Shown here: positions 10,301-25,600 of the stretch, piece by piece
How positions within the stretch are numbered: the first letter of the stretch is position 1
Layout of the letters: each line of letters starts with the position of its first letter
Source of the DNA: Telmatactis stephensoni
Lineage: Eukaryota; Cnidaria; Anthozoa; Actiniaria; Isophelliidae
Direction of reading: 5' to 3'
Assembly: GCA_029948255.1 (NCBI GenBank)
Contig: JALIZF010001702.1
Coordinates: forward strand, 434,001-498,000
DNA length: 64,000 nucleotides
Translations under genes and position numbers: made by a program
The notes under the pieces: generated by a model
The model's input: only the letters and a program-made list of their open reading frames with translations
What the model was told of the DNA's origin: nothing
Databases searched by the model: none

Positions 10301-13300
10301 TGAAGACTTTGTTTACTCTTGGGATTCCTATCGTTGAATTTATTTGTATTTTCTTCAATAAAGAACGATAGTCGTGGACAATAGCTGCCTCTGTTCTTAA
10401 CGTAAACAGATTATTTCTGAATATGCTAATTTTTTTATTGCGTTTCCCGGTTTTTCAAAAGTTGGCGTCGAACCGTGTTTCCTTCATAAAAATTTGACAC
10501 ATTTCATTTCTTGGCACTTGCGTTAACATCACATCCAAATTGAAAACACGTATATAATTCAAGATCATTTTCCTCATTTCCTTATAATGTGATTTTCGTT
10601 TTTTGTTTGACTAGCAAAACATTGATCTAGTCCTCACGCTATTAGTTTGAAGGCTGCGCGCTGTGCCGGTAAAGCTCGCATTCTGCCTAACGGAGTAAGA
10701 AAGTCTGTGCAACGAGAACATCAGTGATGTTATCTCAATTGTTTCACTTAAGCTCGCCAAAACATTAACGATTCGTTTCAAGTGGATCTGTTTATATTGC
10801 TAGCTGTTTATTTATGAAACAAATAGTAAACAATAGCGTACAAGTGCCGTTAACTCGAATCGTTCAAAGCAATCATAACAATGTTTGTAAGTGTGAAAAA
10901 GTCGATGAAAATCACACGTCGAAGCCTTCGCGAGTGACAACATGAACACCCAGTTTCAAAAGCGCGCGGTGCAGCATCAATTCGAAGCAGAGGGGCGATA
11001 GAAACAATATTTTTTTGTGAGTTAATCTTAAGTCATGATGAACTCGACGAACTGAAACCTTAAAACCTACGCTATGAACAGGTACCGATAATTTAATGTG
11101 ATTGTATTATAAATGGACCCTTATGAGTTTTAGAAGGATTTGAGTAATTTACTTAATCCGCTCTTCAAAACGTGCTAAACGTCTTTGAGCCTTAAGAGTG
11201 TTAAGTACAATGTCTATGCTTTTTAGCTTTGCGTAGATAAGTTGATAAAATTGGTGTAGAATTGAAGATAGTATTGTATGGTTTTGGTAATCGCCAACAT
11301 GCTTCAATGAGTCTTTGGCAAATGAGCTGATCAAAATTGTCATCATAGACGTCTTATTTTCATCGTGAAAACCAGAATATATTTCACTGAGATTTTTCGA
11401 TACAGACTCAACACCGATTCAAGATAATCTCATGCTAAAATAAATAATGTTCGATAAGCCAAAAATCTTCAGCGAAAAGTAGTAAGCGATTTGTATGTTG
11501 GTAGATTTTTATGTTTAAAGTTGGCATTGTCTACATGACAATTGAATGACTCTTACTATTCATTTAGTTTGTGGTTTATAAAAAGCGTTGACTGAATCTC
11601 GAACAACTAGCATATCGGTTTCAATTTGAAATTCAGACTGAGTTGAGCAGCCTAAAGTAAAAGTGAGAGCTCGTTTGTTCAGTTGCAAAACTATAAACAT
11701 TTATAGAAAATGGTTTAAATAAAGTGTTATTCGATCTTTGTAGTTCTTATATTCTTATTATAAACAGGAAGAAAACGTTGCCAGTTCATAATTACAAAAA
11801 CATTAAGTCTTTTCCATTTATTAGCGTGGTTGAAAACAACCGTTGAATGTTTTTAATCACGTTTTAACTTATATCTACACTGATCACTGAACTAATCTGT
11901 ATTTCCTCGAGTTGAGGATTTCAATTGCCAAAATAGAAACTGATTCACTTTGAAAATTGGAAACGTTTGGAAATTTTGGCCATTTTAAATAGTATTGAAG
12001 TGAAAACTCAGGAAAAAATTTGTAATAACTTTTCTTAACTGTGATATCATTTCCATGTTTTCATTTCCGAAAACAGCCCTGAACTTCAGTATGCCAGTGT
12101 GCATAGTTGCTGCAGAGTTTCTGTAAACAATTTGGCTCCTTCAATAAGTATAAGTTGTTCTACACTGCAGTTCTCATGCCAGGCAGAGAATAAATGCAAA
12201 ATAATGTTATTCAATGAAGGACAGTCACCATATGTATAAATTGTAGGGCTCATAAGGATCAGATTTTTAACTTTGTTGTTGTCAGTTTTTGACAAAATTC
12301 AGTCCATTTTATTTTGAACTTTTACATGAACTAAACTTGAAACTTTTCTGACCTAAAATGGTTCATATAATAGCAAGATAAAGAACTGCAGTTTACATAT
12401 ATTCATGGCATATAAATTCAAAATCGTGTAACAAATTTTCCAATGGACTTTTAATCTTGAACTCTGAATCTGGGAATATTTCTTGGCATACCAGGAAATT
12501 CGCAGTTCTTTGGCACTGAGATCATGTATTATCAGGAAGCTATTTGTTGTCAAATTTTGTACATCTTGCAAATACTTGCTTACTTGCTTATTTACTATAT
12601 GAGGAACTGAAGATGAATTTTTAAACTAATTTTGTAACCATCAGTCCTGAAATTGATTGAAACTGATGATGAGAATACGATCATAAATGTCACAACAGCA
12701 GGTAAATGCAATGCTATATGGAAATGAAGTAGTCTTTCATATATTGTATTTGTTTACATCTTTGTTTTGGGTATAGTGGGTAAAGTTTATATATATATAT
12801 CTGTTATGTGTGTACATTCTCAAACAATACAAATATAAAGTGCGAAACATATAGAAAGAGACTGTGTCAATATTTTGTATTTCTCTTTAAATAAACATAT
12901 TTTTTTCAATGACAGAAAATGTAAATACCGAACAATGACAGTTTTGACGTTAACTTGGCAATTGAAAAATATTTACAGAGCTTTGCTGCCAAAATGAGAC
13001 AGATCGTTTCATATTACTGCGAGAAAAATCAATTTTACTGAAGAATACACGCACAGTCAATAGCACTTATCAAACACTCAAACTCAAGAACCAGAAACAT
13101 AAACAAAAAGTACAAATGCGAAAAAAACTTCTTCAAACAGAAACAAACTTAGAAATGTCATCGACTAGACATATCCTCACCACTTTAGCAAATGTGTTTT
13201 CGACTTATTCGTAGCCAACGGCCATAAAATAGATTTTTTCAATCCATTGCATAAGATTGAACTCTAATCACAAGCGTCTAGTACTCAATCAGTAGTATAT

Positions 13301-16300
13301 GCAGACATAGTCAAGACCTCCTCTTCGCATATATACCATCTAATTAGTAACAGAACACTGACTAGGAAGTAAAAAGGTTTTTATATACTACCAATTTTTA
13401 ATGAAACTCAGTTTAATATTATCAGCTATAGAAAAGAGAGCCTCATTTTGCCTATAGCAATTCCACAACTGCAGTTCATGTACAAAGATAAAATATCATC
13501 CAGAGTTTATCTTAGTATGAGTTATTTTGAACAGAAAAATCTGCACGAAATTCATGAAGATGTCTTAATGGTTATCATTTAAGTGCAGTTTACTAGGAAC
13601 AGTCTGTAAAAATTGGTGTAGCATAACTTTAGTAGTTGAAAAGCCGTCAATAAACCCCTGTCACTGTGCCAACTTGGGAGCAATGCCAAGAGGTTCTCAT
13701 TTGTATTGGCGGCTAGAAAGAATTGGAATATTTCAAATTTTGTCCAAAAAAGGAACTTTCTTTTGTCACGTTATTTCTTTTCTAAGAAAATTTAACCGTC
13801 AAATTTTGGCAAACTTAAGACTAGCTGCTGATGTTTGGAGTATTTGCAAGATTTGGCTTCACGGATGGGCAATGCATTGCATCTAAAACTGACAAAAATG
13901 CTGACAATTCGCTGTAGATTGTATTCAAAACGAAGGAAAATTCTCAGGGTATACAGAAGATAGGTTCATTGCCTTAAGGTAAAACGATGAGGCACAAACA
14001 TCGCTGACTCATCTTTGACTGCTGTGCAGTCAGGAATAAAACTATTCAGTGCTGGTTTATAGAAACAAATGATTTGCACTGGTGATCTGTACAAAAAGAT
14101 TTGTTTTCATAAAGCATCTGTAGCTCTATCTCATAACATTAAATAGACAAACATAAAGCAAAGTATGTATCATATATTCAAAACGAATGCTTCTAAAAGG
14201 TGTTTCTCGTTTCTCAGTTGCTAATAAGATACTTCTAAATGGTCAATACCTAAAATGTCTTTTGAAATGAAGTCTTGAGCAAGTTTAGACAACATGCACA
14301 GTAACTTGTCAAGAGTGTTTGAAGTCCAATATTTTTTTAATAAACCACTTAAACTAAAGCGTTATATCGATGGTTTATAACTAGACATATCATATCCTCA
14401 ATCGCCTACATCTACTCGTGGAATTCTTGGATGTAGTCGCTCATCATCTCAACCAAAGCTAAATCAGGCCCATCGGATAGAAGTGGAAGACACTCTATAT
14501 ATCTGAAAATGTCGTTAGACTATTGACCACCTGTAAGGAAGTACAATGTCAATACTTGGAACGAGATGCTTGTATATTTGGCACTCGCATGGATCACAAT
14601 AAACCAACAACGCCGTTTCATACTGATTTACACTTTATTTCACAGTTTATTTGCATCACTTCTCAACGTTTTTATTTATTTTGGTCAAATTTCACTGATT
14701 CTCAATCATGTTTGATGCTTCAAACAGCCGGACAGCGCTCAGTCATAATTCCTCTTACAGCGCGGTACGTCGGATTCATACTGAGAGTTGTATATACCTA
14801 GTTGATATGCAAGTCGGTCTTCTGTTATCAATTTTTCTCTCGAGCTCCACTTGTATCGGATCCTTTCGTCAAAGTAAGCCCCTGGCAGTTTAGCTTGCAG
14901 ATGACGTTCACAAGTTTCATTTTTTCGTTTTTATTAGATCCATTAGCTTTCTATAGTTCATTCAAATTAGTCGGTCAGCCCTGAAGGCGTTACAATCGAT
15001 GAATTCGGCACTACAAAGTGTTCCGAGCCCATTCAAGGACTATGATCGATGGGAATCTACTTCCTTCTCCGCCCACCTTCCAGTACTAACTCTCGGTAAA
15101 TTAGTGTCTCATCGATAATGAATTCCTACAAGCCCAATTTTTTTGTTATAAATTTAAACAGATCGAAAGAGGTTTTTCTCAATTAATTTGGAAACCCAAA
15201 CATTTGGACGAAAAGTGGTGCCTTCTGCGGTGCAAGTAACTGCTCCAAACCTTGGGACTTCCCCGGTGTCCCATCGTGACCCTCAGCGGAACGGACCTGA
15301 TCTTATTATGAAAAAATCCCATTTTGAAGTAAACATTAAGACTTATCCGATCTTATAAAGTTAATGTAGAGCTATAACAACTTATAAGAAACTATTAACT
15401 ACAAAGAAAAGGAGATTTTAAAACAAGTATTTATGGAAAGACTTCATCCACTCGAAATTTGGTATATTTTGGAAGGTCGTCTTTGTAAATTGTTATGAGC
15501 TATGTAGACTTCAACAAAGGTTCTGATTGGATTCGACCACACAGTCCAAATATCTGTATAAAATGTTGTGGGATAGTCTTGTGAAATAAATAGTGTTCTT
15601 ACAGGTTCTGATAGTTCCACCACATTTTATCCCGTTGTTAACGATTTTGGTCTAGTTGAATTGTGAATAAAGGGACGAGTGTCTAATTAACCTCAATAAA
15701 AGTTTGATTTGTTTACTCCAAACAATCATAGTTCCTGCTTGATAACCATATTGCATTTTGTGCAGTTCCAGTGAAAAATACGGATATGGGCTGAAATTTG
15801 GTTCATAGTTTGTTCGCAAACAAAACTAGCAATTGGGACGTCTCCATTCAGATGTTTTCGTAATTTTAAAGGGGAAAAAATTCAGTATTCTATGGATTAA
15901 ATTTTATTGATGTGGCTCTAGATTTTGGTTGGCGTGGTGGTATGGGTGGCTTATGTTTTTGAAAAAAATACAGATTTGCAGTCGAAAACCTTGATTATTT
16001 TGATCTGGGAACCTACTTCCCAATTTAACCACTTTTGTACATCTTTTATTTCCTAATTGAGAAAGAATGCGAATAAAAATCAATATTCAAACTATATCTC
16101 ATTACACAGTGGTGACTAGTTTCATAGGCAGACAGTTCTTTTAAAGCGAAGGATGATTGCGTTTCTTGGCTTGCAACCTCTGGTGTCTCTGTACGGGAGT
16201 TCTCATTCCAGCTGATCGACTTGGACTCAAGTTCTGTTTTGACTTCTGGTGAAATTACGGCAGACAACATATTGGCACCAAAAATAAATAATCTCTTTCG

Positions 16301-19300
16301 AAAACCAAATAGAATTCTTTCAATTCCATCACACTTTTTCTGTTCTTCTGATAACGTTTGAAGTCTGTTATATGCGCTGGGTAAAGATCGTATATGTAAT
16401 GTTTTTGCCAATTTTCTCAGGGATAAATTTTGTTTGGGTTACTGGTTCTGAAGCTTCATTGTGCTACGGCCTATATTATGCACAGTTTAATGACAGAGAA
16501 TTAAAAACCTCCCTGCTGGGCACCCTGAAATTACTTCCACAATAAGCCTTCTAGAAGATATCGAAGTCATCAAGAAAGATTTATCCTTCAAATTAAATCG
16601 AAGTAATTGTCTTCTTGTATAGTTACGCTCATACGGGTTGTAGTAAAGAGGTTCACTGAAGATCAATCCAGTGAGCTTATTTTGTATTCCTTTGTGGAAT
16701 CTCATCCCTATGGAGGGGATACCATTGTTAGAAATGTAAACACATAGCCAATTTCCAAACTATTTTATTAACAAGGTCTATGGTGTTTGTATCGACCCAA
16801 GGTTTTCGTGGATTCTCATTCATCGGGGAAATGCGCTCCAATAGTCTGGATATAGTATAAAATCATATTCCTCCTTATGCGGTTTGCTCTATTCCCTTGC
16901 CATGAAAATCTCTGTTGGGAAACACAGAGCACTACAAACCGTTCAAATTAAATTCAGCAAACACTGTAAAAAGACCTGTTCTAGAAGATAGCATTTGTTT
17001 CAATTTTTTTCATGCATCCGCCATGAATCACGCTGTCTGTTCTCGCAGACTGAATTCATTCATAACCTCAACAATAGTAATGAAGATGCGTAAGAAATCT
17101 TACTATTCATTACGAAAAATTGAGAAAAAATGCGCATAAATTTTCCAGAGAAAATGACAGTTTTTTGTATGAAGTACCGTATTTTATTTTCGACCGAGAA
17201 GGCAAAACTAGAATGAGATGTTAGGAGTTTTGGGATGGTTGACGAAGGAATTTCAATATGAATTTCATCGCTCGTGGTTTCACTTTAAATGTGTTTTTAT
17301 CGATGCCTTTTTGAGATTGTAGATAGTCAAAAGCGGTCTGCACCTTTTCATCTACTTACAAATTATCCCTGACCTCTGAGATATCTCAGTTGCACTTGTG
17401 AAATCGTTGGCGCCAAATTGAATAAAAATTCAATGCAATAAAACTGGAAATTAAATGCGAAAGGTACTCAAAAAATAACCAAGTACGTACAAGTCGCCAT
17501 TTTTGGCAACATGGTTTATATTTACTCAGTGACCACATCGGGTATCTTTTATCGATTTTACTGTAATTTTAACATCAAAATAATTATTTTATTATCTACT
17601 GGAAGGATGAAAATAAACAATGTTGTTGAATTTGGTGTTCATTATCTCGTAGAAAAGAAGACTCCATATTTTGAAACCATATCAACCAGTGGCCTCGCTG
17701 TTAATAATCACAGTCGAGTGTGGAGTTAATATCTGGGGCCAGTGGATAGGGCAACTTTATTTATGGAATCTTTACTAAACAAACAGCAATCTTCAACAAC
17801 AAATTTTGGCAGCGCGACCACAAAATGTCTGTAGACCATACTATTTCTATGGTACAGTTATATTGGGAGGACAACTGTTTTTTCGTGAGTTGTGGCCACT
17901 TGAAGTGTGACGACGTGTAGACATGCTGATTTCTTCGTGGTTTCTGATGTCCCTTTGAACATTGATCTTTACCTACAAACTTACTCAGCTTAGATTTTCT
18001 ATTCAAAAAATTAATTTCTTAACGTTAAACAACTGATTTATATCCTTGAATCATGTAGTGTCCATGTCGAAGTAATACATTTTCACACTTCTCCACAACA
18101 GTGGACATTTTTCGGTTGTGGCTATGGTACATAATTTTCCATTTCGTCTACATTGGGGTGTAATGTGATCGGTGCCTTTGTTGAAATGATGGTTTTAGTC
18201 TTTGATACAGATCTGATGTAATTTAGCTGGCTTGATGTGCGGCCAGCTGGGGCTCCAATAAAATACAAACTGATTCTAGGACTTATCAACCACGTTCTAA
18301 TGCAAAGCGCACTCCATTATCTCGGCTCTCCCAACTCCATCACCACAAAGAACTACTCACAAAGATTTTTCTCTTTTACGCGCATTCTCGGCTTTGCACC
18401 TACCTCGAATGGATTACTTTGGGTATGATCTTCACAGTGGAACCACCAGTAATGCATTCAGATTTCGGGCCTTTTCGATTTTGTCTCCATTAGAAGGCTC
18501 ATCAGTCGGCCCAAATTCACCAAGGCAAAGGATCAAGATCCTCATCAGTTTCCAAGTCGCCCAGCTGACAAGAATCTCGCAATTGTTCAGTTTTCATAAC
18601 GTTTTGCTGATCTTTTTCGGTCGTTTTCCATGGCTATCTGAAGTGTCTTGTTTTTTGCGCACATTCGGCGTAGTTCAGAAACCCGTTGAGGTGTGACCAA
18701 ACACGTTCGTGATAGATTTCCGAAGGCGTAATCCTCAAAGAATAGGCTTATTACCTTTTATCCCAGATTTCGATTAACTCTTTCCTTTATAAGACGAGTA
18801 TTAGGTATTATGTCAACTACAATAAACTTGTATTCGACTTGATGGACGTTTTCTTAGCAGGTTCAACCCAGTCCTTAAGCAGCTCTACGCCAAAACCCCA
18901 CGAGACATAAACAGAGACATGGAATACCAACAAATCAAACAACATTTGTAATAAAGTGGAATTTATTGATGTAATCCACACAGTAATTTCACTACAAACC
19001 CCGTCTTTGCTCTCCAGTGAGCGGAACAACTTTGCTTTGCGCTATAGATAGAGTACATTTGTTTAGACCTAAATCAAACGAAAGAAGCTGTGGTCAAAAT
19101 AGGTCGGTCAGGGGTTTTATTGTTTGGACCTTTTTTATTTCTTTCTAGGGTCTATATAGGGGGTAAAAACATGAATTTAGTATATAATTCTTGGCCGGAA
19201 CTACACAAACCCCGAAACTTGGCGCGGAAATAGGTTTTCAAAAACCAAAAGAGTAATGGCTAATTACATTTAAAGCTGGGTCCGGAATAAGCAAAAGTTT

Positions 19301-21708
19301 GGATGGATGTCCCCGTTTCAAATTGACAAATCTGTCATCAGTGCTCAATGTCGTTTGATACTATAGTGAGCTACGTCCCGTGAAATGTTTGTAAAATATT
19401 GATAAACTTGAACAAAAGATGGACGGTGGACGTCGAAGAGAACGAAAACAAACGATCCTGTGTCCCTTGACAACACTTTTACTTGTGTTCAATATTTAAA
19501 TTCGTGGTCTACTGGGAAAGCGATCGGTATCTCTAGTGGGTGAACCCCTTTCCGTGAATCATTAAATCAGTCTTCTACTTATTCATTACTTTCATTCATC
19601 CAAAGCGCTTAAATTATCCGACATTGACTGAGGATGAGAAATTGCCATCTTTATTGGTATAATTCTCTCGGGTGATAAAGATTTTGTTCGTATCAGTGTT
19701 TTTGTGGAGTAGCTCATGCTACAGCTGCTAGTATAACCGAAGGGTTTGAGTGTAATGCTTTGAGTTTTCACACGTTCACACAGCACATTAGCCGGTGTGC
19801 TTTAGTCAACAAATTCCAGAGCTAAAGTTTTGATCACCTGTTTGGTACCACGATTTGAGGTCAACATGATAAGCGTTTTTCAAGCCATTGCCGCAAGACT
19901 AAGGCAGAACGGTTACTGGGAAATCCAGTGTTCCGTAACACGTGTCTGTTTTTTCTCATAATTTGTGCAATAAGCTAGCTTCTTATCAGTATGAAATGCC
20001 CCAGGATATATGAATGAACTGAACTAGGAAAAATCCTTCAATTTCTTTGTTTTGACCGACTTGTGTGTGAAACGGTGCAATGAGCCTTGATGATTTTTGT
20101 GCAAGCCTCAAGCCCGGCACGATATCTGTAGAGGAATGTCAATATTATGAAATGCTGTCAACCCTGATAGTGCCTACTGACCAGGAAGATATCAAGTCCA
20201 AACTTTTTCAACGATTGTTTCCGAGTAAAGTTTTCAATTGCCTTAATAGGATGCATTCATCCAGATTAAGAGTCTGGAAGAATCTAAAACCTTTGGGGCT
20301 AATCGCTACATTTAGTCGTCGTGAACCTTATGAACAATGATCCACCGAACTTGTTAATCTAATGTCACCTTACCAGACGATTACTTCAAGGATACCCGAT
20401 TTGTTTTCCTCAATAAAAACAAAATACAGATTGAATAAAAATATTCGATTTGTTTCGTTACTTTGCCTTTGCTTTGATTATTTTCCAAGGGGATCTTGGG
20501 GTCAGTGGTTTCATAAACTGAACTCGATGTTACAGAAAGTGGATATCTTAAATAACGGAGCTGCTGACAATCACTGTAGCTCAAGATGGGAATGATATAT
20601 AATGAACTTCAATATGGGCACTTGACTGAATATGGAATATACTACTTTAAACACAACCGTTGAACTAGTCCACGAGGGTTATGAAATCTGGCCAGACAAG
20701 GCGTAAATTGAATCACTCTACGCAATACTTTACCGTGTCAGAAATATCAAGCCTTGTTCCATCCAGTTACTAAACCAGTTAAACCAAATTTCTGACCCGG
20801 TGACCCAATTTTAGGAGTATTTATATTTACCAAAGACTAGGGTGATCCTATATCGAAAATATTATTCTAATTATTGTGTAGTGTTGAAATTTTTATTCCT
20901 ACGTTTAAATTGATACACCAAAATACCGACACGCTTCGCTGTTATGTAGTGTTTATTATTTTGTTTTTTTAGAATAGAAAGATTCATACGACGTTCAATG
21001 ACAAGCTTTTCTCAAGCCTAGAGATTTTAGGCAATATACCTGCCGACTGGCAAACTTACTACCAAGACATACACTACTCTGCGAATGAAATCACAAGCTG
21101 TCTGATTCCAACGGCTTACATTACACAATCCAGAAATGAGAGCTATAAGGGAAATACAACTTGGTTGTTTTGATGTGTGTGCTACACCATGTAGAAAGAT
21201 ACCAGCTAGTCACTATGTAGATAAGACAAAAATATAACACAGAAATTTGTCGTGGCACTTGAGATTGGCGTTTTACGCCCCCGGTGGATCGAAATTACGA
21301 GAAAATCCAAAACTAAATGAAATAAGACTCTCGCTTAAAATCTATGATATGTAATATATCTTTAAAAGTGTGAAATATGAATTGAACTTATACGCGTCTC
21401 TTCTTTGTATCGTCTATAAAATTCCGTACAACCTGTCAAAGTCAACAATATCTTATAAGGCTAAGGATATGAATAAGGGGAAACTAATGCGTAAAGTAAA
21501 TAGTGCTTGAAACACTACAAGAGCGATGGTCGCGTCTGTGCGATGCTTTCTTGGAAGCCTTCGTTTTTGTCCATAAGTTCTGCAAGGCCAAGATCATTCC
21601 TTATTCACAATCCGAGAGTCTGTGGACGGTGTGTGTGTTGTATCCTACGTAAATATATTGTGGCGCGAGAAGCAGCCACTGGTTAACTCAATTCATTCTG
21701 GGGTATAT
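7371..21708. other. Gene-poor interval of about 14 kb
   Basis: I find no coding region that I can support, no tRNA or rRNA, and no long repeat. Open frames here are short, AT-biased and without recognisable domains. A small ATATAT run is at 12789-12800. The right end must contain the 3' UTR of the minus-strand FoxL2 gene; the nearest minus-strand AATAAA I noticed is at 20952-20957, about 750 bases past the stop. Such deserts beside developmental transcription factors often hold enhancers, but nothing here shows that directly. Confidence 0.5.
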
Positions 21709-22596
21709 CTACGACCTTGGAGGTACCTCGTAAGAATGTTTATCTGGAGGACTCCAATATGGGTAATGGTGCATTGGACTATGTTCAGCTTGTCGGCTCC
21801 GGCACCCAACATTTTGCATCGCTACAGCTCCATACCCACATTGGTTATTGACGGGCGTTTGGATTTGCGTCGAATATTGCGTTCCAGTATAGGTGCTGAC
21901 AGGAACACCAGATCCCATGTTGACATATGGGTAGCCTGGAGGAACCCTAGATGATGGAGGGTTGCATGGGTACGACAAAGGACCAGTAGGCTGTGCAGAT
22001 CGTAAGCTTCCCGCTGCTGCTGCTGCCGCCGCCACTGCTGCGCTCTGTACTTGGTTGTAAGTCGGCCATTTGGGTTGTATGTAGTTGTACGGAGCTGCTC
22101 GTGGATAAGAGGAGATTAAACCATTGTCAGGCTGCAACGTGAGTTGTCGGGATGGCCGCTTCATTCTGCGGCGCCTTCGGTAGTTCCCCTTCTCAAACAT
22201 ATCCTCACATGTTGGATCTAGTGTCCAGAAGTTTCCTTTACGTTCTCCACCACCTTCGCGAGCAACTTTGATAAAACATTCATTGAGAGACAAGTTATGT
22301 CGGATTGAGTTCTGCCAGCCTTTGGTGTTTTTCTCGTAAAATGGGAACTTCTTCATGATATACTGATAAATTTGATTCAAAGTTAACCTTTTTTCTGCGG
22401 AATCCCGGATAGCCATCGCGATTAGAGCTACATAAGAATACGGTGGCTTGACATTGGGATCTTTCGTAGCATCCTTGCTTTCAGTTTTTACACAGTCTGA
22501 TGGACTCGACGCCACATCTTCTTTCTTGATGTCAGAATCGTGGCTGTGCATCTCTGGCTCATGGGTCGTTGAGGACATAGCGCTTATGTGTGACAC
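21709..22596 (-). CDS. FOXL2: Forkhead transcription factor FoxL2
   Basis: Single uninterrupted coding exon of 295 residues, ATG at 22594-22596 (a second Met is residue 7) and stop TAG at 21709-21711. The forkhead DNA-binding domain covers about residues 49-143: [14 protein letters not shown], recognition helix [18 protein letters not shown], then [14 protein letters not shown] and [18 protein letters not shown]. The stretch from [19 protein letters not shown] is the FoxL2 hallmark. The N-terminus is acidic with a VKTES lysine motif of sumoylation type. After the domain come an alanine run (residues 186-195, with one Val just before) and a Pro/Tyr/Gln-rich tail. The tail ends in HHYPYWSP, reminiscent of the CSYW motif near the end of vertebrate FOXL2. 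It is nuclear; in other animals FoxL2 acts in gonad or somatic-cell fate. An acceptor TTTTGCCACAG ending at 22625 suggests an upstream non-coding exon. Confidence 0.95.
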   Translation of the reverse strand: MSHISAMSSTTHEPEMHSHDSDIKKEDVASSPSDCVKTESKDATKDPNVKPPYSYVALIAMAIRDSAEKRLTLNQIYQYIMKKFPFYEKNTKGWQNSIRHNLSLNECFIKVAREGGGERKGNFWTLDPTCEDMFEKGNYRRRRRMKRPSRQLTLQPDNGLISSYPRAAPYNYIQPKWPTYNQVQSAAVAAAAAAAGSLRSAQPTGPLSYPCNPPSSRVPPGYPYVNMGSGVPVSTYTGTQYSTQIQTPVNNQCGYGAVAMQNVGCRSRQAEHSPMHHYPYWSPPDKHSYEVPPRS

Positions 22597-22624
22597 AGTT
22601 AATTCTGAAGTGTTGGAGTACGAT

Positions 22625-25600
22625 CTGTGGCAAAATATAAATTAGAAATTCTAAAGGATGTTTGGTGTTTGTCTTGAGATGTGACACATGATTGGTCCTA
22701 CAATTCATTATCCATCACTTTCTATAAATACACTGACATCACGCTAACTATTGTTCGTCGAGCCAATCATTAAGCACTTTACAAAGCGCCAATTGCTTCA
22801 TTTATTTGTCTGCTTGCACTGCGACCACCTACTCGGACAGCTGTCTATCATCCGTTTAGCCCCTTAATTGTTTCTCCCCATTCATTTTCATTATTTACTT
22901 CATATTTTCAAGATTTCGATGTACTCTCTCCGCACACAGGCTCACCGCAACTGCTCGAAAATAGCTCAGACATGGCTAGCGTATATACACCTGAGGTGTG
23001 AAAATATTTAGCCGTTATCTTAACTGACGAAGTGAAAAGTGAATTTAGCCCTCCACACCCAGAGTTAACACCTGGCTAACAATTGTACCAATCATCAACG
23101 AGGATAGGACAGATGAAAAGTATTGAAAAGCACAAAGCGGTTCGCATGTCGTCTGGCCCGAGTGCAGCCTATTTAGCTTTAATTATAAGATGCGGATTTT
23201 ATTTTTTATTATGGAAAAAGTCCCGCTGTGTCGCTTTCTGCTGATAATGCCGTGCCACGCTGCGTAGAAAAGCCTACACCATACACCCGTATTCCAACCT
23301 ACATCTACACACTACTACACGACGATTCGCACCATCTGGAAAGTGTTCTCTTTCCAGGGAGATTGAACAAACACGAATGAACCGTGAAAACCACCGAGGA
23401 ATCCCCCTTTCGATCCAAAAATTCCAAAACTTCGAATTGATTTTGGTGGAAATTGGATATATAAGTGTGTGTATATGTATATTAGTAATATGTTTCTCAA
23501 ATCATGCTGTTTGGAATCATTCATAAATAGTGTCACTCGTGAGGACTTATTGTGACTTGAAGTTAGCCTACTAACATCGGAATACAATGTCACTTTGATT
23601 TCACATCAAATTGTAAAGTTTCAATCCCATATGTTAAGCTTATCCAATCAAGATGATATATTTTGTATTGTATTCTTGTAAACAGTGATTATCCTCGCTA
23701 AGAAACGCTGCATTTCGTCCATTCGTCGCTGTCGATTGACTGTGAAAGTGATTGATAGCATCAATCTGTTTGCATTGCCTCTTGAAACAGTGTTTCAAAA
23801 GAGGATTAAACTTGATTTAAGTCGATGTGTGATATTTAATTTGTCTGTTTAGATTCACAGTTGCATTTAAATACAGGAATCAAAATCTCTTTTCAAATAA
23901 ATTGAACACTTCATCTAAACAAAACTTAATATATCGAAGGATGACTTCTAGCGTGCCTAAGAAATTTCAGTCTATATGAAAATTTGAACCTTGATTTCGA
24001 GAGCGTGACTTTAACATTAATTTAGACACACCTAGCTGCTATTTCCTTTTATTCTCGCCTTTCTTCGATCTTTTTCATTACTATTCAAAAGCTAAGCCTC
24101 TCTTTCGCTAATTGTATTGTCAGTTTGAAAGCAATTATGTTTGGTTCGCTTCCTGAACACCTATTTTGTGCTTTTTGTACATTTGAATTGAATACTGACG
24201 TAAATTCCAACGCGACTGATCCAATTGAAGATGTACTTTTCGAGAGATATTTTCTTATCGCTTTTTCTATGATTGGACATCAAACATTTTATTAAGTCAT
24301 TATAAAACTCTATGATTACAACCTCGGAGATTGGCGCAATCTCGAACGATTCAAGATATCCGCAAGAAAAAAGACGCCAGTCGTTTTCCGATGTCACTTT
24401 TCAACCTCATCAAGAATTTTCATCGAACCTATTTTAACCGTTTTAGGTCGAGTGGAAAGCATGCTGACAGCCAGCCCTGAGGTTATCTATTTCCCACTGC
24501 CGATGTTGATCAACTAATCAGTATAGCTCGGCGGGGTAGCGATTACAAATTCATAGGCTCTGTAATATTGTCAGCTACTGGAATATTGGAGATTGCAGAG
24601 CCGGTAGCCAAAGACTATAATTAACTGCTACGTTAAAACAACCATTAAAAACTTCCAAGCCGCGATTTCTCCTCAGACAAGTATTTTTGTACTGTCATGT
24701 TTTGATTTTGTTCATCCTAATCAGACTTGGCATTCTATACTTTTGGCCCCCTTTCTCTGTGTATTTGATACTATCAGCTGATTTTGTTTGGGTTAGAAAT
24801 TGCGAAGATATCAAGAAATCACCTTGAAGCATACTTGAGACGAGCTGTAGTTATCAAAAAGTGTAAAATTACTTTTGGGCACATGTGATAAGACTTGTAA
24901 CTCAACTTCTATTTTAAGCCTCTTGTATTTGATAACAGCTCTTGAAATCAGTTTCTAGGCTAGTTAACCCCTCTGGATTTAAGGCTGTCAGCTTGCTCCC
25001 GTTCTCTACATCGTAGACTAAACTTTCGGCCAGTTTTGTATAATGTTTGTTTTGCATATCGCACTGAGAATAGTAGAGTTGAGAAGGTTGATCCCAGCAT
25101 GTCTAAAACCACAATGGAACTCTATGTTTGAATGCATGTACCGCAAATAAACACCGCTTCAATATATTTCATCGTGCAAGTTGATATAAAAATACCAATA
25201 AAACTGTACAAAGAATTGGAAATGTTATCCATTGAATGGTGACCTCCAATCTGATGGCCACTGACACCGAGTGTTGACAAGCCGTTTATCACCAGGTTTA
25301 GTAGTAAACTTAGATTTGATCACTTTTTAATTGATCTACCTATACAAACTTATCTTAAATTCTTGTTTCACCTGAATACACTGAAATTGAGCTATACTTT
25401 CGAGTACTAATCTAAAATATACAAATAACATAGGTGATTGGTCATAGAGTTGAGCTCAATGTGTTAATCTTGGGGCCCATTTCAGCATTCGTCTCAGAAA
25501 ACTGCCACATGTTACAGGTCTAAACTGTTGACGTAATAATTTAATTTTGAATCACTAAACCAGAAAATTCTCCTTTTGGTAGGAATCAAACAATATATTA

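Noticed and set aside
16046..16735. Two adjacent minus-strand open frames (121 and about 85 residues) that could be a decayed gene
   Set aside because: No domain is recognised, and the upstream extension meets a stop without a plausible splice site. The length is not remarkable in AT-rich DNA.
20080..20340. 86-residue plus-strand frame starting MSLDDFCASL
   Set aside because: Reads somewhat protein-like but has no known domain, no neighbouring exons and no promoter evidence.
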